NCBI GenBank assembly: GCA_041396705.1
Contig: JAWKYB010000005.1
Location: 1-64,000, forward strand
DNA: 64,000 nt
DNA from: Alphaproteobacteria bacterium
Lineage (GTDB): Bacteria; Pseudomonadota; Alphaproteobacteria; CALKHQ01
Direction: 5' to 3'
The notes beneath the pieces are model-generated. The model was not told the origin of the DNA and did no database searches. It was given only the letters and a program-made list of their open reading frames with translations. The position numbers and the translations under genes were made by a program. Positions 33,389-41,386 of this stretch are shown in pieces; within the stretch, counting starts at the first letter, position 1, and every line of letters begins with the position of its first letter.

Positions 33389-34636
33389 CTACTGCACCGT
33401 ATCCGGCAGCGGCTGCTCGGCCAGGATCGGCGCGATCGCGTCCTGCGCGCCCTGCAGCGCCTCGGCCGCGGTCTTGGTGCCGGTCAGCGCTTCCTGCAGC
33501 GCGATCGCCAGCGGCCGCGAGATCTCCGGCCAGCGCGGATGCGGCCCGCGCGCCCGCGCGCTGGCCAGCTGCTCGCGGAACACCGCATAGGCCTGCGGCC
33601 ATTGCGGGTCGGCAACCGTGATCGTGGTCATCGGCGCCAGACGGCCGGACGGCCAGGCGATGTCGAGGAATTTCGGCACCGACATGAACTCGATGAACTG
33701 GAACGCGCCCTCGACATGGTCGGCGCCGGCCGGAATGACATAGTCGAAGCCGCCGAGCGAGGAGGCGTGGATGTCCTTGCCGTCGCCGCGCACCGGCAGC
33801 AGCGCCACCCGCCACTCGAACTGGGCTTCCTGGTCGATCTTCGGCAGCTCCCAGGGCCCGCCGACGACCATTGCCGCGTTCTGCGCCTTCCAGGTGTTGG
33901 TCGCCTCGTACTGGCGCATGTTGATGACGTCGGGCGAGGTCAGGCCCTCGTCGATGAAGCTCTTCCAGAATTCGAGCGCCTCGACCGCCTCCGGCGAGGC
34001 CAGGTCGGTGATCGAGCCGCCGTTCTGGTAGAGGAACGGCAGCCACTGGAACGGCCCTTCCTCGCTGTTGTAGGCGCTGTAGGCGAGACCGTAGACGTTG
34101 TGGTCCGGATCGTTCAGCGCTCGCGCGGCCTGCTTGAGTTCGTCCCATGTGGCCGGCGGGTTGTCGGGATCGAGGCCGGCCGCACGGAACATGTCGACAT
34201 TGTAGTAAAGCGCCAGTGTGTTGGCGTCGCGCGGCACGCCGTAGTAGCGGCCGTCCCAGGTGACCGAGTTCATCGGGCCGGGAAAGAACACCGCGGGGTC
34301 GATGGCGTCGGAGGCGGCGATCAGGTCGGTCAGGTCCTCCAGCGTGCCTTCGGCGGAGAAGCTGGGCACCAGCGGATTGTCGATGGTGACCAGGTCGGGC
34401 ACCGAGCCCGTGGCGATCGCCTTGACCAGTTCGGTCGCGATGTCGGGGCCGGGCACGATGCGCGCCTCGACCACGTATTCGCTCTGGGAGGCGTTGAACT
34501 GTTCGACACCGGGATAGATCATGTCGGTCTCGAGCGTGAACGGATGCCAGAGCTCGATGACTTCCTGGGCAGTCGCTGCGCCCGGCGCGATCGCCATGGC
34601 TGCGGCAGCAACGCACAGTGCGGTTGTTCGCTGCAC
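33389..34636 (-). CDS. CUT1 sugar ABC transporter substrate-binding protein
   Basis: A 415-residue periplasmic protein of the extracellular solute-binding family 1. The signal peptide is TTALCVAAAAMAIAPGAATA, with cleavage before QEVIELWHPFT. LPLYYNVDMFRAAGLDP-like and PATWDELKQAARAL segments are typical of UgpB-type binding proteins, with NGG...FQWLPFLYQNGG aromatic loops for sugar stacking. A GTG start at 34636 is chosen, with GGAGGAGG 7 nt upstream; the ATG 33 nt earlier has no site. It is followed by two permease genes but no ATPase. It is transcribed away from the ROK gene in the same direction. Confidence 0.88.
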   Translation of the reverse strand: MQRTTALCVAAAAMAIAPGAATAQEVIELWHPFTLETDMIYPGVEQFNASQSEYVVEARIVPGPDIATELVKAIATGSVPDLVTIDNPLVPSFSAEGTLEDLTDLIAASDAIDPAVFFPGPMNSVTWDGRYYGVPRDANTLALYYNVDMFRAAGLDPDNPPATWDELKQAARALNDPDHNVYGLAYSAYNSEEGPFQWLPFLYQNGGSITDLASPEAVEALEFWKSFIDEGLTSPDVINMRQYEATNTWKAQNAAMVVGGPWELPKIDQEAQFEWRVALLPVRGDGKDIHASSLGGFDYVIPAGADHVEGAFQFIEFMSVPKFLDIAWPSGRLAPMTTITVADPQWPQAYAVFREQLASARARGPHPRWPEISRPLAIALQEALTGTKTAAEALQGAQDAIAPILAEQPLPDTVQ

Positions 34637-34784
34637 GGCGTTTCCTCCTCCATCCTGTGGGGCGGGCATCCCCTTATCCTTGTCGTGCCCAGCCGCAACA
34701 ATGCGGCCTGACCGGACCAGCGCAAAGCGATTTTGGAAACGGCGCGGGCCGGTCGGGGCCGTTCCGCCACGCGCCCCGGCGGCG

Positions 34785-35993
34785 TCAGGCCAGCCTGCCG
34801 TTGTGCCTGAGCACCATGCCGACGGCGCCGAGGCAGGAGTCGTTGTCGATCAATGCGCCGCAGACGATGCGGGTCTGTGCCGCCGGCGGGACCGCGTCGC
34901 GCTTGATCAGGGTGTGGCGGTCGTAGCTCTCGGTCAGCGGGTCGAGCAGCAGGTCGCCGGCCTTGGCCAGCCGGCCGCCGACCACGATCAGGCCGGGGTT
35001 GACCACGGTGCCGATGATGCCGAGGCCGCGCCCGGCGACGGCTGCCGTGTCCGCGATCAGGCGGCGGCAGCCGACGTCGCCCTGGCGCGCCATCGCGATC
35101 ACCTCGTCGATGCGCGCATGCCTTCCGAACCGGGTCTCGGCCAGCCGCAACACCCGGCCGAAACCGGCATAGAGCTCCAGGCAGCCACGGTTGCCGCAGC
35201 GGCACAGGTCGCCGTCGGGCTCGATGCAGATGTGGCCGAACTCGCCGCCGGCGCCGGCAACGCCGGAGACGATGCGCCCGCCGTTGACCACCGCCCCGCC
35301 GATGCCCTCGTTCTCCATCTTGAAGAAGACGAAGTCGTCGTGGCCGGAGGCTGCGCCCCACATCATCTCCGCGATCGCCGCGCAGTTGCTCTCGTTGTCG
35401 GTCAGCACGGGCCGGCCGAAGATCGGCGCGAACAGGGCGGGGATGTCGATGCCGGCCCAGGTCGGCACCATGCTCGACCGATAGACCCGGCCGCTGCGCG
35501 GGTCGATCGGACCGGCGACGGCGACCCCGACGCCCAGCAGGTTCGCCTGCGTCAATGGGCTGCCGAGGCCGGCGGCGGCATAGGCGCGCGCGCACAGCGC
35601 CTCCGTCGCCGCCACCGCCTGGGCGGTGGTGAAGTCGTGCGGCAGCGACATCTTCTCGTTGGCCAGGATCGCATGGCTGACATCGGCGACGATGGCCTGG
35701 ATGAAGTCCAGGCCGACCTGCACGCCGATGCAGGTGCCCGCCTCCGGATTGAGGACGACCCGGGTTGCCGGCCGTCCGACCTGGCTGCGGCCGCCACCCC
35801 TGGCGGCGGCGTCGACGATCACGCCCTGCCGGCGCAGCTCGGCCAGCGCCACCGACACGGTCGATTTGGCCAGCCCGGTGATGCGCACGATCTGGCCGGC
35901 GCTCAGCGCGCCGCGTTCGCTCAGCGCGCGCACGATCCGCGCCGGCGGGCCGTCGCCGTCGCGGCCGGTCAGCAAGCCACTTAGTTCATTCAT
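34785..35993 (-). CDS. ROK-family transcriptional regulator
   Basis: A 402-residue repressor-type protein. Residues about 15-75 are a winged helix-turn-helix (SAGQIVRITGLAKSTVSVAL). The rest is a ROK sugar-kinase-like domain: the GVAVAGPIDPRSGRV segment, EGIGGAVVNGGRIVSGVAGAGGEFGH for phosphate/sugar contacts, and the zinc motif CRCGNRGCLE with C-x-C-x4-C spacing. It is divergent from the glucose-type ABC operon at 36154 and most likely controls it and itself. A perfect palindrome covers its start codon, and a similar one covers the operon promoter. The effector is probably a sugar or sugar derivative imported by the operon. Confidence 0.9.
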   Translation of the reverse strand: MNELSGLLTGRDGDGPPARIVRALSERGALSAGQIVRITGLAKSTVSVALAELRRQGVIVDAAARGGGRSQVGRPATRVVLNPEAGTCIGVQVGLDFIQAIVADVSHAILANEKMSLPHDFTTAQAVAATEALCARAYAAAGLGSPLTQANLLGVGVAVAGPIDPRSGRVYRSSMVPTWAGIDIPALFAPIFGRPVLTDNESNCAAIAEMMWGAASGHDDFVFFKMENEGIGGAVVNGGRIVSGVAGAGGEFGHICIEPDGDLCRCGNRGCLELYAGFGRVLRLAETRFGRHARIDEVIAMARQGDVGCRRLIADTAAVAGRGLGIIGTVVNPGLIVVGGRLAKAGDLLLDPLTESYDRHTLIKRDAVPPAAQTRIVCGALIDNDSCLGAVGMVLRHNGRLA

Positions 35994-35997
35994 GAAC
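35984..35997. promoter_or_regulatory. palindromic operator 1 over the ROK gene start codon
   Basis: GTTCAT-TC-ATGAAC, a perfect 6-bp inverted repeat with a 2-bp centre; it contains the ROK gene ATG (minus strand, 35991-35993). The half-site GTTCAT recurs in the second palindrome 52 bp away. Binding here would block translation-proximal transcription of the regulator. Confidence 0.55.
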
Positions 35998-36020
35998 GCT
36001 CATCGGCCGACATGGTGCAA

Positions 36021-36049
36021 TTGACAGGGGAATAAGTTCATAATAGAAC
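36021..36049 (+). promoter_or_regulatory. sigma70-type promoter of the glucose-type ABC operon
   Basis: A perfect -35 TTGACA at 36021-36026 and TAGAAC at 36044-36049 with a 17-nt spacer. The start of transcription would be near 36056, about 98 nt before the SBP ATG. The -10 lies inside palindrome 2, so a repressor there would compete with RNA polymerase. Confidence 0.55.
36036..36049. promoter_or_regulatory. palindromic operator 2 over the ABC operon promoter
   Basis: GTTCATAATAGAAC; the outer GTTC/GAAC arms are perfect inverted repeats and the first half-site GTTCAT is identical to operator 1. Its centre lies 52 bp from that of operator 1, close to five helical turns, so both faces match on the DNA. 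Confidence 0.5.
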
Positions 36050-36153
36050 AAATTCCAACCGGGTTCCAACCCAACATGTGCGCGGCAAGCAAGAACAGGG
36101 CCGCGGGCCGTCGATCGACGGTCGGGATCCGGGCCATGGAGGGAGGGAAACCC

Positions 36154-37416
36154 ATGCGACTTCTGCCGACAGCCAGCCTGGGCTGTGCGACCGCCGTCCT
36201 GCTCGCCGCCACCGCCAATGCCGAGCCGCGGGTGCTGATGCTGCACCAGTGGGCGACCGGTTCCGATGCCGCCGCCATCGCCAAGCTCGGCGAGATGTTC
36301 GAGGCCGCGGGCGGCATCTGGGAACAGACCGCCATCGCCGGCCACACCGCCAACACGCTCGCCAAGCTGCGCGCCGACGTCATCGCCGGCAACGCGCCGG
36401 CCGCGGTCCAGCTCAAGGGCCCCGAGATCGCCGAGTGGAACGAGACCGGCATGACCGCCAATCTCGACGACCTCGCCGCCGCGGAGCATTGGGAGGACGT
36501 GGTTGCGCCCGAGTTGTTCCCGGTGATGAAGCCCGACGGGCACTGGGTCGCCGCCCCGATGAACATCCACCGCATCAACTGGCTGTGGGCCAACGTCGGC
36601 GCGATGGAGCGCGCCGGCATCGAGGCGATGCCGCAGACGTGGGCCGATTTCAACGCCGCCTGCGACAAGGCGGTCGCCGCCGGCATCACCTGCCTGGCCC
36701 ATCTCAGCGAGGACTGGACCGACGCCACCAGCTTCGAGGTGGTGGTCTACGGCATGGACATCGATCTCTATCGCGCCGCCTTCGTCGAGGCCGACGTCGA
36801 CGCCATGCGCTCCGACGCCATGATCGCCGCGTTCGAGCAGTGGCGGAAGATGGTCACCGAGTACATGGACCCGGGCATCGCCGGCCGCGACTACGACACC
36901 GCATCGAACATGATGGGCAACGGCGACGCGGTGTTCTTCATCATGGGCGACTGGGAGGTCGGCGTGCTGACCGCCGCCGGCTTCGAGTACGGCACCGACT
37001 ACACCTGCGCCCAGGCCCCGACCGACTGGGACGGCGCCGGCTTCATCCTGAATTCGGATTCGGTGGTGTTCTTCCAGCAGTCGGACCCCGACTATGTCGA
37101 GGGCCAGCGCCTGCTCGCCAGCACCATCCTGTCGCCGGAATTCCAGACCATCTTCAACCAGGCCAAGGGTTCGATCCCGGCCCGGCTCGATGTCGACCTG
37201 TCCGAGGGCTTCAACCCGTGCCAGCAGCTGTCGCAGCAGGAACTGCAGGGCTCGATCGAAGCCGGCACCCTGGTCCGCTCGATGGCGCACAACATGACGG
37301 TGCTGCAGAAATTCCGCGGCGCGATGATGGAGGTGATCACCGAGTTCGTGAACACCGACATGTCGGCCGAGGAAGCGGCCAACCTCATGGCCGACTCGGT
37401 CGAGGCGCAGATGTAG
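36154..37416 (+). CDS. glucose/mannose-type sugar ABC transporter substrate-binding protein (GtsA-like)
   Basis: A 420-residue periplasmic binding protein with a Sec signal (LLPTASLGCATAVLLAATANA, cleaved before EPRVLML). Its segments VLMLHQWATGSDAAAIAKL, NAPAAVQLKGPEIAEWNE and MNIHRINWLWANVGAMERAG match the GtsA/glucose-binding subgroup of CUT1 proteins in the order expected. ATG at 36154 follows a GGAGGGAGGG ribosome site by 6 nt; an upstream ATG at 36076 would disturb the signal. It is the first gene of the operon reaching to 43191. The ligand is inferred from resemblance; glucose or a close aldose is probable. Confidence 0.88.
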   Translation: MRLLPTASLGCATAVLLAATANAEPRVLMLHQWATGSDAAAIAKLGEMFEAAGGIWEQTAIAGHTANTLAKLRADVIAGNAPAAVQLKGPEIAEWNETGMTANLDDLAAAEHWEDVVAPELFPVMKPDGHWVAAPMNIHRINWLWANVGAMERAGIEAMPQTWADFNAACDKAVAAGITCLAHLSEDWTDATSFEVVVYGMDIDLYRAAFVEADVDAMRSDAMIAAFEQWRKMVTEYMDPGIAGRDYDTASNMMGNGDAVFFIMGDWEVGVLTAAGFEYGTDYTCAQAPTDWDGAGFILNSDSVVFFQQSDPDYVEGQRLLASTILSPEFQTIFNQAKGSIPARLDVDLSEGFNPCQQLSQQELQGSIEAGTLVRSMAHNMTVLQKFRGAMMEVITEFVNTDMSAEEAANLMADSVEAQM

Positions 37417-37419
37417 GAT

Positions 37420-37481
37420 CCGCCGAGGGACTGCCGTCCGCGCACCATCGTGCGCGGACGGCGCGTCTGCGGGATCGGCGG
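37420..37481 (+). repeat. two-tier stem-loop between binding-protein and permease genes
   Basis: Inner stem GCCGTCCGCGCAC (37433-37445) and GTGCGCGGACGGC (37450-37462): 13 perfect pairs with a 4-nt CATC loop. Outer stem CCGCCGA (37420-37426) with TCGGCGG (37475-37481). It begins 3 nt after the SBP stop and ends 2 nt before the permease ATG. No T tract. Confidence 0.7.
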
Positions 37482-37482
37482 C

Positions 37483-38430
37483 ATGGCGGTATCGGCAACG
37501 GCTCCGGACATCGGCGCCCGCACGCCGGGCGCGCGGCCTGCGCTGGGCGCGCGCATGGCAGGCTGGGTGCCGTTCCTCGTGCTGGCGCCGTCGCTGGTCG
37601 CGAGCTTCGTCTACGTCTTCGGCTTCACCGGCTGGACCGCCTACATCTCGCTGTCCAACTCGTCGCTGTTGCCGACCTACGACCTGGTCGGGTTCGAGCA
37701 CTATGAGTCGCTGTGGGCGAACCGGCGCTGGAACATCGCCTACACCAACCTGTTCGTCTTCTCCGGCTTCTACGTGATCCTGTCGCTGGCGCTGGGCCTG
37801 CTGCTGGCCATCCTGATCGACCAGCGCATCCGCGCCGAATCCTTCTGGCGCACCATCTATCTCTATCCGCTGGCGGTATCGTTCGTGGTCACCGGCACGG
37901 TGTGGAGCTGGCTCTACGCGCCGGACAGCGGCATCCAGTTCCTGGTCCGCGCGCTGGGGTGGTCCGAGTTCGAGTTCGCGCCGGCCACCGACCGCGACTG
38001 GGCGCTCTACGTCATCGTGGTCACCGGCATGTGGCAGGCCTCGGGCTTCGCGATGGCCTTGTTCCTGGCCGGGCTGCGCGCGGTCGACCCCGACATCGTC
38101 AAGGCGGCGCGGATCGACGGCGCCAGTTCGTGGCGGCTCTACCGCAAGGTCATCCTGCCGGGCATCGGCCCGATCTTCCTGGCCGTCGTCGTGGTGCTGC
38201 TGCAGTTCGCGATCAAGACCTTCGACCTGGTCGTCGCGCTGACCGGCGGCGGCCCCGGCATCGCCACCACCTTCCCGGCGATCTACGTCTACGACCTGAT
38301 GTTCCAGCGCGGCCAGATCGCCGAGGGCGCCGCCGCCGCGATCATGATCCTGCTCGCGCTGGCCGTGGTGCTGGTGCCGTATTCGATCTGGCTGGTCTGG
38401 CGACGCCGGCGGGACAGCGGCCATGGCTGA
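37483..38430 (+). CDS. glucose-type ABC transporter permease, GtsB/MalF type
   Basis: A 315-residue inner-membrane permease. The first helix is WVPFLVLAPSLVASFVYVFG; SFVVTGTVWSWLYAPDSGIQ and the EAA loop PDIVKAARIDGASSWRLYRK are like those of GtsB/glucose permeases. ATG at 37483 is chosen, since earlier in-frame starts lie within the intergenic hairpin. The end overlaps the partner permease by 8 nt. Confidence 0.88.
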   Translation: MAVSATAPDIGARTPGARPALGARMAGWVPFLVLAPSLVASFVYVFGFTGWTAYISLSNSSLLPTYDLVGFEHYESLWANRRWNIAYTNLFVFSGFYVILSLALGLLLAILIDQRIRAESFWRTIYLYPLAVSFVVTGTVWSWLYAPDSGIQFLVRALGWSEFEFAPATDRDWALYVIVVTGMWQASGFAMALFLAGLRAVDPDIVKAARIDGASSWRLYRKVILPGIGPIFLAVVVVLLQFAIKTFDLVVALTGGGPGIATTFPAIYVYDLMFQRGQIAEGAAAAIMILLALAVVLVPYSIWLVWRRRRDSGHG

Positions 38431-39337
38431 CGCGACCATCGACGCCGCCCTGGCCGACGAATGGGATCCGGACGCTGCGGCCGCCCGACGCCGCAGGCTG
38501 GTCACCCGCATCGTCATCTACGGCATCCTCGGCGTCTTCGCCGTCTACTACCTGTTGCCGCTGGTCGTGGTGGTCCTCAACTCGTTCCGCGACCTCGACG
38601 AGATCGCCGCGAACGGCCTGATCGCCTGGCCGCGCAGCTTCAACTTCGACGCCTGGGGCCGGGCGTGGTCGAGCTACTGCATCGGCGGCCGGTGCGAGGG
38701 CATGCAGGCCAACTTCTGGAACTCGCTGAAGATGACCGTGCCGGCGACGCTGCTTTCGACCGCGGTCGGCGCGATCAACGGCTACATCCTCAGCAAGTGG
38801 CGGTTCCGCGGCTCGGAGATCCTGTTCACCTGCATGCTGCTCGGCGTGTTCATGCCCGGCCAGATCGCGCTGATGCCGTGGGCCTTCATCCTGGGCAACC
38901 TCGGGCTGTCGAACACCACCTACGGGCTGATCCTGGTCCACGTGGTACAGGGCATCTCGTTCACCACGCTGTTCTGCCGCAACTACTACCTGTCGATCCC
39001 GGACGACCTGATCAAGGCGGCGCGCATCGACGGCGCCGGCTTCTGGCGCATCCTGCGCAGGATCGTGCTGCCGCTGTCGCCGCCGATCCTGATCGTCACC
39101 GTGATCTGGCAGTTCACCGGCATCTGGAACGAGTTCCTCTACGCCGTCGTCTTCACCTCCGGCGCCGAGCAGCCGATCACGGCCGCCCTGGTCGCGCTGT
39201 CGACCAACGGAACCAACGTCCGCGACTACGATGTGATGAGCGGCGCCGTGCTGATCGGCGCGCTGCCGCCGCTGCTGATCTACTTCTTCGGCGGCAAGTA
39301 TTTCGTCCGCGGCCTGACCCAGGGAGCGATCAAGTGA
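38423..39337 (+). CDS. glucose-type ABC transporter permease, GtsC/MalG type
   Basis: A 304-residue inner-membrane permease. Typical of the GtsC subgroup are CIGGRCEGMQANFWNSLKM (a loop with two cysteines) and INGYILSKWRFRGSEILF. The EAA loop is DDLIKAARIDGAGFWRIL, followed by FTGIWNEFLYAVVF. It overlaps the first permease gene by 8 nt. A 118-bp gap with a small CCGGCGG/CCGCCGG inverted repeat (39418-39440) precedes the ATPase gene. Confidence 0.9.
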   Translation: MADATIDAALADEWDPDAAAARRRRLVTRIVIYGILGVFAVYYLLPLVVVVLNSFRDLDEIAANGLIAWPRSFNFDAWGRAWSSYCIGGRCEGMQANFWNSLKMTVPATLLSTAVGAINGYILSKWRFRGSEILFTCMLLGVFMPGQIALMPWAFILGNLGLSNTTYGLILVHVVQGISFTTLFCRNYYLSIPDDLIKAARIDGAGFWRILRRIVLPLSPPILIVTVIWQFTGIWNEFLYAVVFTSGAEQPITAALVALSTNGTNVRDYDVMSGAVLIGALPPLLIYFFGGKYFVRGLTQGAIK

Positions 39338-39455
39338 CGGGCTCACACCCTGCCGTCGCCGCGCGCAGCATCGCGGCGCTGCCCTCCATGGCAATTGTGC
39401 GGCTGGGTATCGCCGGACCGGCGGCGGGACCGACCGCCGGCGCGGAGCGCGCGAC

Positions 39456-40562
39456 ATGTCCTCGCTGACCGTCCATGCGTTGCGCAAGCGCTTCGGCCAG
39501 GTCGAAGTGCTGAAGGGCATCGACCTTGAGGCCGAAACCGGCGAGTTCATCGCGCTGGTCGGCCCGTCGGGCTGCGGCAAGTCGACCCTGCTCGCCATGA
39601 TCGCCGGCCTGGAGAGCGTGACCTCAGGCGAGATCCGGATCGGCGACCGCCTGGTCAACTCGGTGCCGCCGAAGGACCGCGACATCGCCATGGTATTCCA
39701 GTCCTACGCGCTCTATCCGACGATGACCGTGCGCGAGAACATGCTGTTCGGCATGCAGTGCCGCGGCGTCGGCAAGGCGGAGCAGCAGGCGGCGCTGGCC
39801 CGCGTCGCCCAGCTTCTGCAGATCGAGGCGCTGCTCGGCCGCAAGCCGGGCCAGCTGTCCGGCGGCCAGCGCCAGCGCGTCGCCATGGGGCGCGCCCTGG
39901 TCCGCGACCCGCTGCTGTTCCTGTTCGACGAGCCGCTTTCGAACCTCGATGCCAAGCTGCGCGTCGAGATGCGCACCGAGATCAAGAAACTGCACCAGCG
40001 CATCGGCAAGACCACGATCTATGTCACCCACGACCAGGTCGAGGCGATGACGCTGGCGTCGCGCATCGCGGTGATGCATCAGGGCAGCCTGCAGCAGTTC
40101 GACGTGCCCCAGGCCGTCTACAACCGGCCGGCCAACATGTTCGTCGCCGGTTTCATGGGCTCGCCGTCGATGAACTTCATCGAGGCCGAGATCGAGGGCG
40201 CCGACGGCGTGGCCGCGGCCGCCTTCCCCGGCCCCGGCGGCACGCGGATCGCGTTGCCGCTGCACCGGCGCGCCGACATCGCGCCGGGGCGCCGGGTGAT
40301 TCTCGGCGTCCGCCCCGAGCACCTCAGCCGCTTCGACGCCGAGGGCCGCGCGCGCAAGCCCGGCATGGCGCGTCTCGACGCGCCGGTGGAAGTGGTCGAG
40401 CCCACCGGCTCGGAGACCATCGCCGTGATGCGGCTCGCCGACCGCGAGATCGTCGGCCGCTTCCCGCCCGACGATGCGCCGGCCACGGGCGAGACGGTGG
40501 CGCTGGCCGTCGACATGGCCCATGCCTGCCTTTTCGACCCCGACACGCGGCAATTGATCTGA
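39456..40562 (+). CDS. CUT1 sugar ABC transporter ATP-binding protein (UgpC/MalK type)
   Basis: A 368-residue ATPase: Walker A GPSGCGKST, Q-loop MVFQSYALYPTM, signature LSGGQRQRV, Walker B LFLFDEPLSNLD and VTHDQVEAM. The MalK-like TOBE regulatory domain covers the last 130 residues (LGVRPEHLSRFDAEGR). It belongs to the glucose-type transporter. Because the neighbouring system at 31508-34636 has no ATPase, this MsmX-like subunit may also serve that one, which is a hypothesis only. Confidence 0.92.
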   Translation: MSSLTVHALRKRFGQVEVLKGIDLEAETGEFIALVGPSGCGKSTLLAMIAGLESVTSGEIRIGDRLVNSVPPKDRDIAMVFQSYALYPTMTVRENMLFGMQCRGVGKAEQQAALARVAQLLQIEALLGRKPGQLSGGQRQRVAMGRALVRDPLLFLFDEPLSNLDAKLRVEMRTEIKKLHQRIGKTTIYVTHDQVEAMTLASRIAVMHQGSLQQFDVPQAVYNRPANMFVAGFMGSPSMNFIEAEIEGADGVAAAAFPGPGGTRIALPLHRRADIAPGRRVILGVRPEHLSRFDAEGRARKPGMARLDAPVEVVEPTGSETIAVMRLADREIVGRFPPDDAPATGETVALAVDMAHACLFDPDTRQLI

Positions 40563-40572
40563 GGCCGCCGCA

Positions 40573-41337
40573 ATGACCTTCGCCCGATATCCCAGTCTCG
40601 CCGGCCGGGTCGTGCTGGTCACCGGCGGCGCCAGCGGCATCGGCGCCGACATCGTGCGCGCCTTCGCCGCCAACGCGGCCCGCGTCGTCTTCCTCGACAT
40701 CCAGGTCGAGGCCGGGCAGGCGCTGGCGGACGCGCTCGCCGACGCCGCCCACCGGCCTTGCTTCCGCGCATGCGACATCACCGACATCGCGGCGCTGCAG
40801 CGCACCATCGAGACGACGGGCGCCGACCTCGGCCCGATCTCGGTCCTGATCAACAACGCCGCGAACGACGAGCGCCACAAGGCCGACGCGGTCTCGCCCG
40901 ACTACTGGGATGCCTCGATGGCCGTGAACCTGCGGCCGCAGTTCTTCGCTGCCCAGGCAGTGCACGCCCAGATGCGCCGCCTCGGCTACGGCTCGATCGT
41001 GAACCTGTCGTCGATCGCCTGGCGCCACGGCGCCGACGAGATGGTGGCCTACGCCACTGCCAAGGCGGCTGTGCTGGGGCTGACCCGCAGCCTGGCGCGC
41101 GCCTTCGGCGACGACAACATCCGGGTCAACGCCATCGAACCCGGCGCGGTGATGACCGAGCGCCAGCGCCGGCTGTGGTACCCGACCGAGGAGTCGGTCG
41201 CCGCCATGGTCGCCCGCCAGTGCCTGAAGCGCACGCTGCTCGGCGACGAGATCGCCCGCGCCGCCCTGTTCCTGGCTGCCGACGACAGCCGGATGATCAC
41301 CAAGCAGTCGATCGTCGTCGACGCCGGCATCCGCTGA
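40573..41337 (+). CDS. short-chain dehydrogenase/reductase
   Basis: A 254-residue classical SDR. It has the nucleotide motif TGGASGIGADI, the NNAAND structural motif, SSIAWRHG with the catalytic Ser, and the YATAK form of Y-x-x-x-K. The C-terminus has MITKQSIVVDAGIR, close to the usual GG end. It begins 10 nt after the ATPase stop, so it should oxidise or reduce the sugar imported by this transporter; sugar-1-dehydrogenases (aldose to lactone) often look like this. It is not the same subgroup as the SDR at 42385. Confidence 0.85.
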   Translation: MTFARYPSLAGRVVLVTGGASGIGADIVRAFAANAARVVFLDIQVEAGQALADALADAAHRPCFRACDITDIAALQRTIETTGADLGPISVLINNAANDERHKADAVSPDYWDASMAVNLRPQFFAAQAVHAQMRRLGYGSIVNLSSIAWRHGADEMVAYATAKAAVLGLTRSLARAFGDDNIRVNAIEPGAVMTERQRRLWYPTEESVAAMVARQCLKRTLLGDEIARAALFLAADDSRMITKQSIVVDAGIR

Positions 41338-41386
41338 TGCACCGCCGTCCCGCGGCCCGGATACGAAAGACCAAGGACCTTCGCCC

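Noticed and set aside
35986..38517. Minus-strand open frame of 843 codons
   Set aside because: It is antisense to the SBP and permease genes of the glucose-type operon.
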